DNA from: Flaccisagitta enflata | Taxonomy: Eukaryota > Chaetognatha > Sagittoidea > Aphragmophora | Length of the DNA: 64,000 bases | NCBI GenBank assembly: GCA_965153355.1 | Contig: OZ231128.1 | Coordinates: 16,182,001 to 16,246,000, forward strand | Direction: 5' to 3' | Part shown: one piece after another, positions 29,005-40,590 of the stretch | Position numbering within the stretch: the stretch's first letter is position 1 | Layout of the letters: each line of letters begins with the position of its first letter | Notes under the pieces: generated by a model | Seen by the model: the letters and a program-made list of their open reading frames with translations, nothing else | The model's database searches: none | What the model was told of the DNA's origin: nothing | Translations under genes and position numbers: made by a program

Positions 29005-30481
29005 CGTTATCTTACATTTATCATTAACAATAATTTTCCCATGCAACAGACGGTTTTGCGGTGGCAAGTAGAGAAACGGATTGGGGCCATTCCAAAAAGT
29101 ATCATCAAAAAGGAACTGCAAGAAAATCTCCAAGTAGGTTTTGCACGGAAAATGGTACAATTGAGCTTCATTAGAGCGCATTACAAAAGACTTAACAATT
29201 ATGCGCTAAAATGAAGCTGCTTTAAAGCAAATACAGAAATAACTACAGTAGGACCCCGCCTCATCGGTCCCATTTGGACTGAAGATTTTTCACCTTTATC
29301 TCAGGGTAACATTTAAAGAGAGGTGAAATAACATTAAAAACTACCATTTGGGACCTCAAAATGTTGACCTCTATTGATGGGGAACCTTTAAAAGCGAGGC
29401 TGTTATTGCGGGGTTCCACTGTACAATAATCTTTCATGTGGCAGTAGGTTAAATGCCTTACACACTCAGTTATAGGTTATTAGCGGATGCGCTCACGCGG
29501 TGCTCCACTGTATTTCTCAATATTTTCATTTTTCCCCCAAACAGATCTTTGATTTCGAACTCAGCAAAGAGGAGGTGGAAACGATCGATGGCTTAAACAA
29601 GGTAACTAAAGTTTAATGCTTCGTCATCGTCATGCTGAACAAAGAAATAGCGTTTTGGTACTGCTGCTTTCATATGTTGCTTTCCGCTTCATTAATCACC
29701 ACGGTCCAGGTGATCATTGTAGGTCATTTAGAATTTGGAAATTACCCTCATAGGCCTCGGCTTTCATCTCGGAATCTCATCCTATGATGTTTTTATTCAG
29801 AGTATTCGCAAGTTGATTTCCATTTCAAATTTTCATAATCATTTTCTATCAGGGTATTCGTAAGTTTATTCCCATTTCAACATCCATTTTCAATTTGTCA
29901 TTTTCTATCAAAGTATTCGTAAGTTTATTCCCATTTCAACATCCATTTTCAATTTGTCATTTTGTATCAGGTTATTGGTGAGTTTATTCCCATTTCAATA
30001 TCCATTACGTCCCATGAAGCGCCCCAAACTTTGACTATGGCTTTCACCAATCTTACAACAGTTGAGGATTGGTAAAAAGATATTCCATGCAAAATTTTGG
30101 ACCTCTCAGATAGCAGGAACCTTTGTTAGGGGGTTAAAGTTTGCATTGAATTAACATTGGAATCAGTATTTCTATTATGCAAATTTTATCTCTGCCATAG
30201 ATTTCTATGCAAACTTCATGGTCACCCTAACGAAGGTTCCCCCTATCCCAGTGGCCTGAAAATTTGCATGAGATATTTTTTTACCAAGCCTCGTCTATAG
30301 TAAGATTGGTGAGAGCCAGTGTTTAACTTTGGGGCGTTTCAATTGACGTAATATCCATTTTCAATCTGTCATTTTGTATCAGGGTATTCGCAAATTGATT
30401 CCGATTGTCACTTTGGCGACCGGAGAAGTCGTTCCACGTGATGAAGGAGACAGATTCTACCCTTACAGAGAAGAGTTCTAA
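25913..30481 (+). CDS. Aldo-keto reductase (AKR superfamily), nine exons
   Basis: Exons 25913-26072, 26608-26665, 26820-26913, 27044-27157, 27732-27860, 28420-28608, 29050-29133, 29545-29601 and 30383-30481 all join in phase to 327 residues, the usual AKR length. It predicts a cytosolic NAD(P)H-dependent carbonyl reductase. The catalytic tetrad is visible: Asp44 and Tyr49 (HIDAAYIY), Lys81 (FITSKLW), His114 (LYLMHFP). Other family marks: MPVLGLGTW near the start, [20 protein letters not shown], the cofactor-binding [14 protein letters not shown], and the C-terminal [16 protein letters not shown]. The start ATG gives the canonical short lead ([13 protein letters not shown]). Exon 4 and 5 donors (GTTGGA, GTTCTC) are weak. 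All introns are repeat-laden. The substrate cannot be deduced; no sub-family is claimed. Confidence 0.95.
26076..26532. repeat. (GAAT)n microsatellite in intron 1
   Basis: It begins within the exon 1 splice donor itself (G/GTATGAATGAATG) and fills most of intron 1. Confidence 0.95.
27165..27240. repeat. 'gctgtatgcaa' short tandem array
   Basis: Six or seven 11-bp units (gctgtatgcaa / gctgtatacat) just inside AKR intron 4. Confidence 0.8.
27558..27700 (+). mobile_element. Family A hairpin element (A11)
   Basis: A compact full copy: 'aaaacaaggccgtatacacg', inner arm GTCGCGTGCGGGTGGGCAGG, 'cgaaaaagctaagcgaagct', (GACA/GACC)n, 'gggttgtaga', hairpin GTCGCGTGCACGCGAC, TAAAAAT. It sits in AKR intron 4. 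Confidence 0.9.
27897..27965 (-). mobile_element. Family A fragment with GGTGCGCC stem (A12)
   Basis: 'ccggtgcgcctcggcacctc' then 'tacttggtcg', (GGTC)n. It has the same stem type as A8. Intron 5 of the AKR gene; the inner end was not found. Confidence 0.6.
28148..28413. mobile_element. Family D element (copy 2) abutting the exon 6 acceptor
   Basis: Left end GGGCCCGTTTCTAGTC, right end TAGTAGAAACACGCCC (inverted). The interior 'cgctcgctgcgttcatttgc' resembles the copy at 1112-1387. Only TTACAG separates its right end from AKR exon 6. Confidence 0.65.
28632..29007. repeat. Three (AAC)n arrays after AKR exon 6
   Basis: Arrays at 28632-28738, 28782-28884 and 28907-29004 are separated by a duplicated exon-edge segment (28739-28780) and a short ACG-rich segment. 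Confidence 0.95.
29244..29423. mobile_element. MITE with TACAGTRGRACCCCGC ends
   Basis: Left TACAGTAGGACCCCGCCT, right 'agcgaggctgttattgcggg', 'gttccactgta'. The inverted ends sit within TA dinucleotides, as for Tc1/mariner-type MITEs. About 180 bp, in AKR intron 7. A shorter related sequence is at 27517-27555. Confidence 0.7.
29790..30000. repeat. Tandem copies of the exon 9 splice-acceptor region
   Basis: Four about 64-bp units ('atcagggtattcgtaagttt', 'attcccatttcaacatcc') resemble the real exon 9 edge at 30376-30410 ('atcagggtattcgcaaattg'). Each preserves an AG at the exon start position or a mutated version. Confidence 0.8.
30007..30350. mobile_element. MITE inserted between acceptor duplicates
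   Basis: The left end ACGTCCCATGAAGCGCCCCA extends to 'ctttcaccaatcttac'. The right end is its inverted partner ('gtaagattggtgagagcca', 'ggggcgtttcaattgacgt'), about 45 bp with mismatches. It splits the 64-bp duplicate array, with 'atatccatt' on both sides. Confidence 0.75.
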
Positions 30482-30755
30482 ACTTACAGAGAAGAGTTCT
30501 AAACTTACAGAGAAGAGCTCTTAACATACAGAGAAGAGTTTCAAACATACAGAGAAGAGTTCTGAATATACAGAGAAGAGTTTCGAACATACAGAGAAGG
30601 GTTCTTAACATTCAGAGAAGAGTTCTAAACATACAGACAAGAGTTTTAGTCAAATAGAGAAGAATTCTAGACATACAGAGAAGAGTTTTAAACTTACAGA
30701 GAAGAATCCTAAACTTACAGAGAAGAGTTCTAAACTTACAGAGAAGAGTCCTAAA
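30462..30755. repeat. 20-bp minisatellite derived from the AKR stop region
   Basis: About 14 units of 'cttacagagaagagttctaa', with 'catacagagaagagttt' variants. The first unit is the coding end itself (Pro-Tyr-Arg-Glu-Glu-Phe-stop, 30461-30481). Confidence 0.93.
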
Positions 30756-32560
30756 TTTGTCAATTTTTAAGTGTTTCTTTCTTGGGAATGGAACATGTTA
30801 TCATAGTGACGTTATCCTTTGGATGGAATACTATCTGGGTGGAAAAAAATCATTTAAAACAACCATCAATTCTAAAGGAGTGCTGCTCCTAAATGAATTA
30901 AAGTCCAGTTATACACCCTACAGATTGGCGTTTGAAAGAGTATATAAAAACAATTCATGAGGATGAAAAAGATTCGTTTGTTGTATCTGTAATTGTTTCA
31001 AAGCAGTGCTGTTCAAAAGTTGATGTTTTTTACGAGGATTTCAAATAATTCTTTCCTTGATGGTATGCTCATCTATCTTCAGCTAACCCAATTTTCCTCA
31101 AACGATTCAGTGTCTCTATTAATATTCTTTGTAAATGAATATTTGCAAATGCTATATCAATTCAGAATCCAGTAAAAGAGCAAGGCAGTTGATGCTTTTC
31201 GGTACTTTATATTTCTTAGAATATAACTTGTTAACTATCATGGCACAAACAATCAACGGCTGATATAGCGAATTATATTTTGCTATATATGAAAGGTTTC
31301 AAAACATGCTAACTAGAAAAGTAAAGGGGAAGAAAAGGAAGAAAAGGAAATTACCGGCTGTTTAACTGGTACAATAATGGAAATTCAGATAAGAGAGGAA
31401 AAAATAAAAAAGGCACAAAATTATGGAAAAAAGGAACAAAAAATCACCGAGACTGCAGAAATGAGAACGCCATGATGGGAGACGAAAAAACGTCTCAGGA
31501 CTGCAATCAAATCGGCGAATGATTAAAAAAAGGTCTTGAAAGTCTTTTTTATTTATTCAATTTCTTATTTAACTGATATATATATTTTACTTTGTCATTC
31601 ACTGTGTGTGGTGGGTGGAACGATAAATTAGGACAGAAAACACCGAGGACAATTTTGAAAAAGAAATAGAAGATGACGTGTAGACGAAAATAGAGAAAAG
31701 ATAAGCATTAAGATGGGACAAAGAAGCAAAGCGACACGAACACACTCACAAAGACATGTAACAGCATGTGCCTGCATGCAGTTATGTCTCATCAAATGCT
31801 CAATCTGTCCTCTTTTCACGAAATCAAATTCATCTACTCTTTCATTCAAATTCGCCATCGGAGAACGGATGGAATTTAGAGTTCCTTTGTTTTCTGCCCT
31901 AGAAAGTGCTTCATGCCATACTGCTGGAGTGATTTTGGATGAAAACGAGAGACTCGGCGACAGAAAGATGGAACAAAAGTCAAACCTCGCCTCCCGCTCT
32001 CATCATATTTCAACGTTAAATGTTAAATAAAAAAAGATATACAAACTAAGAAGTAATAATCAATCAAATTGTAAGATAAATGGGTAATAAAAGAAATTAA
32101 AAGTAAGAAAGCCATAAAATTCATGCTTAAAAAACATAAAGATGACGAGTAAAGAAAAGAAGAGATTAAAACGGCGAATTCATTTGGCGATATATTGCCA
32201 GGGCGACGTGAACAGGGAAAAACTTAAATAAGACAAATTCACTTACAAAAGAAAAACGTTTTCATCTACTAAAAAAGAAAAAAAATCACTGCCTCGATTG
32301 AGTACTTTTTTTTTTTTTGCAGCAAAACCATGAAGTGTAGCTGTAGAAAAGAAAAAGGTCTTAGAGCAAATCTAGTCTCGCACCTGACATATTGACACTA
32401 TAATGTAATTCGCCATCGTCGTCATTCGTTATTGAACATTTAATTTCATTCAACTAGCGAAAGAAAAAAAAGGCTCGCGTTCAGTTTCCAGTTTGAGGGA
32501 ATTTCTTCCACGTTTCTCTTGATTCCACTTCGAAAAAAAAGGGATGAAGTTATTCCTAAG
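30756..32560. other. no gene recognised
   Basis: AT-rich. Frames of 60-105 codons (for example 31713-32030, plus) have no recognised domain and unsupported starts. It may include the AKR 3' UTR; a clear polyA signal could not be assigned. Confidence 0.45.
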
Positions 32561-32574
32561 ACGTTGCGTGGCGT

Positions 32575-32800
32575 CTGATGATGTCAATTGACGTCTGATG
32601 GCGTACAATGACATCAAATGGCGTAAAATGACATCAAATGGCGTATCATAACATCCATTTGCGTCAAATGACATCAAATGGCGTCAAATGACATCCAATA
32701 GCGTCAAATTACATCGAATGGGGTAAATTGACATCCATTAGCGTCAAATGACATCAAATGGCGTGAAATGACATCCAATAGCGTCAATTGACGTAGACGA
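32575..32800. repeat. Degenerate 17-18 bp minisatellite 'gacatcaaatggcgtca'
   Basis: About 12 units alternating 'gacatcaaatggcgt' and 'gacatccaatagcgtcaa'. Confidence 0.88.
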
Positions 32801-33099
32801 CATTAAAATGTACGCAGATATCGCAGTTGATGAAGTATATGATGATGTGACACTTGCCGGTGGATTTATGTTGTTGTGGTGACCTGCTCCTCCTGTATGT
32901 ATGATTCGGAAATAGAACAAGGCCAAATACAATTATGGAAGATTATCAAGCAGGCGCGTAATCATAACCGGTCATGTCCGGCCGTCTGTCAATACTTGGG
33001 TCACATATTCGTGAAAACTACGAAAAAATGGTCAGATTCTATATTCTTCACCATTATTCTTTCATGTCGGAGCTTTCGCCGTTCTCATGCATTTGATTA

Positions 33100-33212
33100 T
33101 TGATTGATTGATTGATTGACTGTTTCATTCAATCATTCATTCATCCATTCATCCATTCATCCATTCATCCATTCATTCATTCATTCATTCATTCATTCAT
33201 TCATTCATTCAT

Positions 33213-33243
<31 letters not shown>

Positions 33244-33248
33244 TTCAT

Positions 33249-33279
<31 letters not shown>

Positions 33280-33405
33280 TTCATTCATTCATTCATTCAT
33301 TCATTCATTCATTCATTCATTCATTCATTCATTCATTTATTCACTTATTCATTCATTCAATTATTCCTTCAATCACTCAGTCATTCGTTCACTCATTCAT
33401 ATCTG
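33100..33405. repeat. (ATTC/ATTT)n microsatellite
   Basis: TTCATTCA tetranucleotides with an ATTT core (33212-33280) and degenerate ends. Confidence 0.95.
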
Positions 33406-34610
33406 ATCTGTGATGCGCACATGTCATACGATTGGCCATAACTTGGCCTTGTTGTATCACGTTTTTCAACAGCCCTGCGTTCTTCATGTACCTTTCGGAG
33501 GAGCTTTCCATCGGCAGTTTTCATCGTTGATTTTCATTTCTTTCTTGATAGATTTCGATAATAGAATCGAGAAAAAGCGAAAGACCGAGTCCTGATTGCC
33601 GAGTCGATCAAATCGAAGCGCCGAATCCCAACGGTGCGTCAACATCTCAATTGGCTTGTCAACATCTCGAGCGGTCTGTCAACTCACGTCTTCGAATCCG
33701 GCCGACGTGTCGACTGAGGAAGTTCCAACAGTTGGTCGACGATGTCGACGCAAAGATTTATCGACGTCGTCTGCGGCCGAACATTCCGCCCATTCTGCGT
33801 CTTCCTTGACGACGAAACATTTTTGTTGATTTTTTTGTTTTGTTTTGTTTTGTTTTAAGATTGAAACCTGTCAAGAAAAAAATGATGATGATTAAACATG
33901 AGCGAACATGATGATAATAAGAAATGATCAAATATAACAATCTAACTTCAATCATGGTGATTATCAAACATCAAACGATGGTGATAAACTGATAATCAAA
34001 CAACACAGGCTTCACGACAACTGGTGATGATCAAACATGGTGATAATCAAACAACACGATCCATGATTTAAGTGATGGAATCAAAACTAGAAAATACTTG
34101 CCCCATACGAAAAGAGAAAAGATAAAGACAAAGAAAGGAAAACAGAAATATTCAAGAGAAAAGAAAAGAGAACAGAAGAGAGAAAGGATGATTATCAAAC
34201 ATAATCAATCATTGTGATAATCAAACATCAACAAAATCCATGGTTTCAACGATGGAATCAAAACTAGAAAAGTCTTGCCCCATACAAAAAAGGGGAAAAT
34301 CAGACAAAAGAAAAAGAAAAAGAAAAGGTAAAGAAAAAAGAAAAAGGAAACAGAGGGGAAAAAAACGAAAAAAAAGTATAAGAAAATAAATCTTTGCATT
34401 TCGCAAGAAAAAAAGTAAACGGTTATATTTATCTTCCTGTTCCCAAATGTTTTAAATCTTACCTTTGCTGTAGTTTTGATGTAGAAATGTGCTTGAATTT
34501 GGTCGTATTTGAGTATGCAGTTGCGATCGCTGCTTTTATAGCCGTAGCTGCATTGATGCCATCAAGGGGATGATTTGCGGTCGAATGAGTTTGTGATCAG
34601 ATGAGGGTTT
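33406..34610. other. no gene recognised
   Basis: It contains 'aacttggccttgttgtatc' (a lone family A end), a GC-richer block at 33596-33830 with a short Arg-rich minus-strand frame, and a duplicated 'gatggaatcaaaactagaaaa' segment (34074 and 34252) with purine-rich sequence between. No gene can be supported. Confidence 0.45.
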
Positions 34611-34611
34611 C

Positions 34612-34840
34612 AACAAGGACGGAAACACGGCTAGTCAAGTCGCGTGCAATGATAACAAGGCCGAATAGACGGCCAAGAAGTAGTCGTTTGCGGGTGGGGG
34701 TTCTGAAACTGAAAATCATAGATTCTGGGTAGCTCGATTTTGAATTTGGAGGAATAGAAAGGAGAATAGTGGAACAGAGGCAGCCCTGCAAAATATTGAC
34801 CAGAAATGCCGTCCGATGGGCCGATCGACGAACAAACCGA
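34612..34840 (+). mobile_element. Degenerate family A element (A13)
   Basis: Two starts in tandem ('aaggacggaaacacggctag', 'aacaaggccgaatagacggcc'), inner arm 'tagtcgtttgcgggtggg' and 'gggccgatcgacgaacaaac'. No terminal hairpin. Confidence 0.6.
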
Positions 34841-35161
34841 CACAAGAGATACATCACTCGATTACTAAAATAGATCCATGCAATCTGTATTGACCATCGG
34901 TTTTAAAAACAAACGAAGACTTACACAGACACACAAACACAAACACATACAAAAACGTTCAAGCACAAACACCGACAGAAAAGAAAAAAAGATGCGATTC
35001 TTACATGAAGAGGAAGAAAAGAGGAAAAACAGGGAAAGAAAACCGAAATTGTTATTCCGGTGATCGCCAAAATCGCTGAAGGAGAAACAAAAACACTCAA
35101 AACAGAAGACACGGGATGATAAAACCAGGCAAAATGACATTCACTCAGGACAAAAGGCGAT

Positions 35162-35172
35162 ATCATCATCAA

Positions 35173-35242
<70 letters not shown>

Positions 35243-35266
35243 GTAATCATCAACAACACTTACAAG

Positions 35267-35341
<75 letters not shown>

Positions 35342-35368
35342 AACAGCAACAACAACAGCAACAGCAGC

Positions 35369-35412
<44 letters not shown>

Positions 35413-35415
35413 CCA
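35162..35415. repeat. (ATC)n followed by (CAA)n
   Basis: About 80 bp of ATC, then about 150 bp of CAA with CGA and CAG variants. Confidence 0.95.
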
Positions 35416-35539
35416 GTACGAGTGGAAACTCGTTGGCCTGTATCATTCTCTTCGCTTCATTGAGTCTATTGCATTCCCTTGTTGAGTCTTTCCTTCAAGT
35501 TCAACTTAAAATATTCCATTCCGACTCCTTTCTTTTGTT

Positions 35540-35646
35540 GCTTACCGTGTCTGTCTCTTGTTGCAGGCTGTGTCTGTCTTTTCTTGCTGGCTGTGTCTGT
35601 CTTTTGTTGTTGGCTGTGTCTGTCTTTTGTTGTTGGCTGTGTCTGT

Positions 35647-35720
<74 letters not shown>
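35540..35720. repeat. 'ggctgtgtctgtcttttgttgtt' tandem units and (CT)n
   Basis: Four 27-29 bp units (35560-35650), then a CT tract. Confidence 0.88.
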
Positions 35721-36955
35721 CATCTCTGTCCCTGTCTTTGTCTCTCACAATCCCTCCCATTTGCGGTTATCGGCTTTTTTTTTTTGTGCTCACTTGCTTT
35801 AAATGTCCAACGCGTTTCTTGCAAACGAGGTTTTTAAAGAAAGCATTAAAAAACATGTCCATGAAGAATAGTTACTTAGAAGTAGAACTCATATTCCCGA
35901 CATCTCATTGAATCAACTCTGTGCCACGGGTAACTCACCACTGGTTTCATCAGAGAAAATCTATAGTAAATTCTTAGAAATGACAATAACAAAGAAGTGG
36001 TACCCAGTTACAAGGCTCAAATCTTTTCAGTTAGTAAAAATCAATATTCCCTAGTCTTGAGAATAGTACAAATATTTGCGCAATTCTATGCTAGAACATT
36101 TTCTTTATTCCCGTTTCAAAATACAAACTAGAAAAAAAGAGACAACCTGGAAAATAGGACTAAATTCAGCTAAATATGTAAGACATAAAAAGCCTGATGG
36201 TAGGCGTAGGACAACAGAGGGCGTCTCGCGGACAATGTCAGTAGATTATTCAGGACCAGTTTGATTTAAAAAGCAAGATACACGACTAATGAGTAGCGGC
36301 GTGCTAAAGAGTATGGACATAATTCCCAAAATTCAGGGTTTTTTTTGGTCGATTCCGCCGCGTCTCATGTACATGGATTTGCGTTATGTACCAACCGACT
36401 TACCGACACAATCTCTTAAAGCATCGCCGACAGCTTCCGCACTCTAGCTTATCGCATTGGGGTATTTTTGCTTTTCTGGGCACTCTGACTTGCGAGAAAA
36501 ACTTTCTATAGTCTACACTGACGTTGACATCGTTAGTCGCTGCTTCATGCGCCTCAGCCAGGTAGGATCTGAGCTATGATGCCGCCCGTCTCAATGCTCC
36601 GACGTGGCCGTGGCGGAGGATACGGTAAAACAGAGGTGGATGAATTTCGGTGAATAAATGATCATGAGAGTCCCTAAATAACGCATGGTATCAAAGAAAT
36701 TTTGTCAAACAAGACATTGAAAACGTTAATGATCATTTCTCTGGTTTGAATTTCTGTATATCATTTTTATTTATCCGGCGATCTATATTCGTCTTCTTAG
36801 CAGTGATTTTTACAGAGCTGTACAAAGATTATTTTGACAACAGCCGCGCAGCTTTTTGTCTTCTGCCTCATGCAAATTAGGTTTTCGACCTACGCAATTT
36901 TTAACCTATAGCTGTATCACTTGAACAATTTTGCTAAAAAGTCTCAATACGCATC
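35721..36955. other. no gene recognised
   Basis: Includes a weak family A-like stretch (36277-36470: 'aagatacacgactaatgagt', 'ccaaccgacttaccgacaca'). No coding evidence. Confidence 0.45.
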
Positions 36956-37734
36956 TACAGGGTGTTTCAAGTGAGTTGCAACATAAAGAATCAACATATC
37001 TTTGCTTCTAGGAACTCAAATTAATTTCTGAAAAAAGATCTAAAAAGATCTTGGTCTGCAGTTTTTTCATACCAAACCTCAAGTTTTAGTAATTGATAGA
37101 TGTGTGTCGGTAAAAAATCAAAAGAACAGCCATTTTTGGTGAGAAATCATCTTTTTTATAGATGTACCTAGCAGTTGCTTACTTTAACTGCTTGCCATTT
37201 TTAAACCAATTGAGCTAGAATCCTGGGATTGGTCTCAAATGAAAGATATTTAAACATAAATTGCTCAACTGCTTTGAAATCAGGGAAACTTTGAGCAGTT
37301 GAAGACTTTTTAAATGATTTTGGTCAAACCTCATCAAGCTTTTGATTGCAAATTTCAAAAAGCTCCATCAAAACAGTCGCAAATAGTGAAAAACGTCCAA
37401 ACTTTTTAGGAGATCTAGAATCTATGACAAATAATCTGTCATTTGAGACCAATCTCATAGTTTTAGCTCAATTGGATGAAAAATGGCACACAATTAAAGA
37501 TAGCTACTCCAAAGTACAATAAGGAGTCAAAAATAGAAATTGATGAGGTCAGAAATCACATATGTTCTTCAAAGATATGTGTCATCTTGATGAGTAGTCC
37601 GATTATCATGAAATTTTGCATGCTAAAACTGCAGACCAAGATCTTCTTATATCTTTTTTCAGAAATTGATTTGAGTTCCTAGAAGCAAAGATATGTTGAT
37701 TCTTTATGTTACAACTCATTTGAAACACCCTGTA
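36956..37734. mobile_element. Inverted-terminal-repeat DNA element, TA-CAGGGTGTTTCA ends
   Basis: The first about 120 bp (CAGGGTGTTTCAAGTGAGTT, 'gcttctaggaactcaaatt', 'agatcttggtctgcagttt') recur inverted at the right, ending 'tgaaacaccctg' before TA. The TA flanks suggest a Tc1/mariner-like target. The interior has opposed 'gggattggtctcaaatgaaa' blocks. No transposase. Confidence 0.85.
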
Positions 37735-37748
37735 TCTTTATTGTTCCC

Positions 37749-37946
37749 TTTTTAGTTGCGGATACGCAACTCTATAAGAGTCTTTGTCTCATCTGCTGGT
37801 AAAGCATTCTTTGTCAGTTTGTTTGGGGCCTTCGAGTTGGTAAGGAAAACTACAGAGTTTTTGATGCTGCCATCAGGAATCTTTGTGGGGTGGGCGAGAG
37901 TGTGGATGGGGGCAGTACGCCCCTGCCCACTCGTCCACAACGATAG
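37749..37946 (-). mobile_element. Family A element (A14)
   Basis: Terminal hairpin AGTTGCGGATACGCAACT, 'ctataagagtctttgtctc', and inner arm region 'cccctgcccactcgtccacaac'. It lacks a clear ACGG run and the CAAGGCC end. Confidence 0.65.
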
Positions 37947-37974
37947 TGTGTAAATTCGCGTCACTTGTTTTCTT

Positions 37975-38069
37975 TCATCTTACTTTCTTTTCTTTCTTTC
38001 TTCTTTTCTTTCTTTCTTCTTTCTTCTTTCTTTCTTTCTCTTCTTTCTTCTTTCTTTCTTCTTCTTCTT

Positions 38070-38120
<51 letters not shown>
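37975..38120. repeat. Polypyrimidine (TTTC)n and (CT)n
   Basis: TTTC/TTCTTTC mixture passing into CT dinucleotides. Confidence 0.93.
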
Positions 38121-38123
<3 letters not shown>

Positions 38124-38570
38124 CTGTTTCTTTCTTACTGTCAATCTGTCAGTATGTTTGTCTCTCTCTCTCTGTCTCACTTTCTTTCTTTGTCTTACTT
38201 ATCCGCCTATTTTCACGTGCACGTCACATGGTACGCGATTTTGACTGCACGTGAGTTTCAGTGAGACGCGTTTCCAAACGCGTCTCGAGCTCGCTCTTGT
38301 CGCATATGGGCTATGGGATCAAGAGGAGGAGGAAGAGAAGGAAAGAAGAGGAAGAGGAGGCTGAGGAAGAAGAAGAGGAGGGGGAAAATATGGAGTGAAA
38401 AACGAGGATCAAGGATAGCTTGTTAGAAACCGGGACACGTCGCGATTTGGACCATGATACGTTTCTCCCTCTTCAACTTTCTATGCCTTTGACTCTCTCT
38501 GTCTCTGTCTGCCTGTGACTCTCTCTCTTTTTCTGTCTGCCTGTGACTCTCTCTGTCTCTCTGTCTCTGT

Positions 38571-38727
<157 letters not shown>

Positions 38728-39054
38728 GATCCACGCGTAGTATCCCACTGCGTTACGCATGATTCATCTCACAGGAAAAATAAGTAAACCTTGAAATTCC
38801 GTTTAACGATCGTTTAACGTGTCTTCTTTGTTCTCCTTTTGAAAACATTCCTATAAGCTATTCTAGATAATACCAGACTTCATCACTCTGTCGTCTTTCA
38901 ACGGAAGACCCCTTTAATCATATCGAAAGTTTTCTTCCATTGTTTCATCCTTGATGATAAGAACTGAAGAGTTTCTCTCCATCAGGACAAACTTTTTACA
39001 TGAATGAATTTTGTTCTGAAACATTTACAAATACAATTACCAGTAAGCTGTCTC

Positions 39055-39600
39055 ATGGACAGTCAGCGGACAAAACACAATAGGTATATATATCACTCCG
39101 TTAGTTTTGATCCAACCCACTGATGTTGAACAGAATCTTGTGAACAACAACTGGTTGTTGAAATTACAGCCGGCTGTTAAGTTACAAAGTTGGCAAAAAT
39201 CCAACTTTCACCAAATAGAATGAGACCTGCAGATTCATAATCCTGATGAAATTCTAAGAAGTTTGATATGTCACAACATACACTTTTACATGAAAATAAA
39301 AAAAATTTATCATTGTTTATTGTAATTATAACGTAATGTTAAAAAAAATTTTTTTTTACAAAAAATGTTAAGTGTGACATATCAGACTTCTCAGAATTTC
39401 ATCAGGAGTATGGATCTGCAGGTCTCATTCTATTTAGGAAAAATTGGATTTTTGCCAACTTAGTAACTTAACAGCCGGCTGTATTTGCAACAACCAGTTG
39501 TTGTTTACAGTATTCTGTTCAACATCAATGGGTTGAATCAAAACCAACGGAGTGATATATATACCTATTGTGTTTTGTCCGCTGACTGTGGACAGTCCAT
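39055..39600. mobile_element. Large palindromic foldback element
   Basis: The left arm (ATGGACAGTCAGCGGACAAA, 'gttgaacagaat', 'acagccggctgtta', 'gatgaaattctaaga') is repeated inverted across nearly the whole right half, giving arms of about 270 bp with a 'taaaaaaaattttttttta' centre. Confidence 0.88.
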
Positions 39601-39619
39601 AAAAGTCTGATAAAACAAT

Positions 39620-39850
39620 TTTTAGTCGCGTGCACACGACTCTAATTACAACCGGTGCAACCCGCTCTGTCTATCGGTCCATCCGTCAGTCGGTCCGTCC
39701 GTCTATCGGTCGGTAACACTTTGCTTTTTCGGCGTTTATGGGCGGTTTTGGGGTTACAGCTCCTATACAACTTCCTAGCTGGTCTATTTCATCACTACCC
39801 CTGCCCACCCGCACGCGACTTGGGTAGCCGTGTATCCGGCCTTGTTTTCC
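39620..39850 (-). mobile_element. Family A hairpin element (A15)
   Basis: Hairpin AGTCGCGTGCACACGACT, 'gcaacccgctctgtc', (CGGT/CCGT)n, 'tttgctttttcggcg', inner arm 'cctgcccacccgcacgcgactt', 'gccgtgtatccggccttgtttt'. An intact full-length copy directly next to the large palindrome. Confidence 0.9.
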
Positions 39851-39956
39851 AATTCTTGCCACATTTTGCGGTATTTATCAAAACTAAAAGGATTAAGTTA
39901 CGTCAAGATTTATCCAACTGCGTGTAAACTTGTGTACCAATTGGACGTTTATGTCA

Positions 39957-40105
39957 AGTGTATGCGACTTCATACGTCGCTGAATCAGTCGGTCCGGCGG
40001 TCCATCTGTCCATCATCCATCCAACCACCCGTCAGTTTTTTAGTTTTTTCTTATTGCGGGTGTTTTTGCGAATCCGACCTTGCCCATCCGCTCAAAATAA
40101 TTACG
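39957..40105 (-). mobile_element. Family A-like element (A20)
   Basis: Hairpin 'tgcgacttcatacgtcgc', 'tcagtcggtccggcggtcc', 'gcgaatccgaccttgcccat'. Diverged ends. Confidence 0.5.
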
Positions 40106-40119
40106 GTATGATATATATT

Positions 40120-40416
<297 letters not shown>

Positions 40417-40489
40417 TCATGTCATTAGCGTTAAAATCCCCTTCGCTTTGTCCTTTTCCATTTCATTGTGACGAACTAAAGAGCTAAAG

Positions 40490-40590
40490 GAAGGAGGTGG
40501 AGTGGGGGAGGGAAGGGGGGAAGGGGGGAAGGGGGAAGGGGAGAAGGGGAATAGGGGGAAGGGGGGAGGGGAATAGGGGGAAGGGGGGGG
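40490..40590. repeat. G-rich purine tract 'gggggaaggggg'
   Basis: Runs of four to eight G separated by AA/AATA on the plus strand. Confidence 0.88.

Noticed and set aside
31713-32030. 105-codon plus frame
   Set aside because: No recognised domain, no splice context, AT-rich surroundings.
33596-33967. Possible small gene: GC-richer block with a 20-residue Arg-rich minus frame (MFRRQGRRRMGG...)
   Set aside because: Too short, no splice or domain support, and the opposite strand is equally open.
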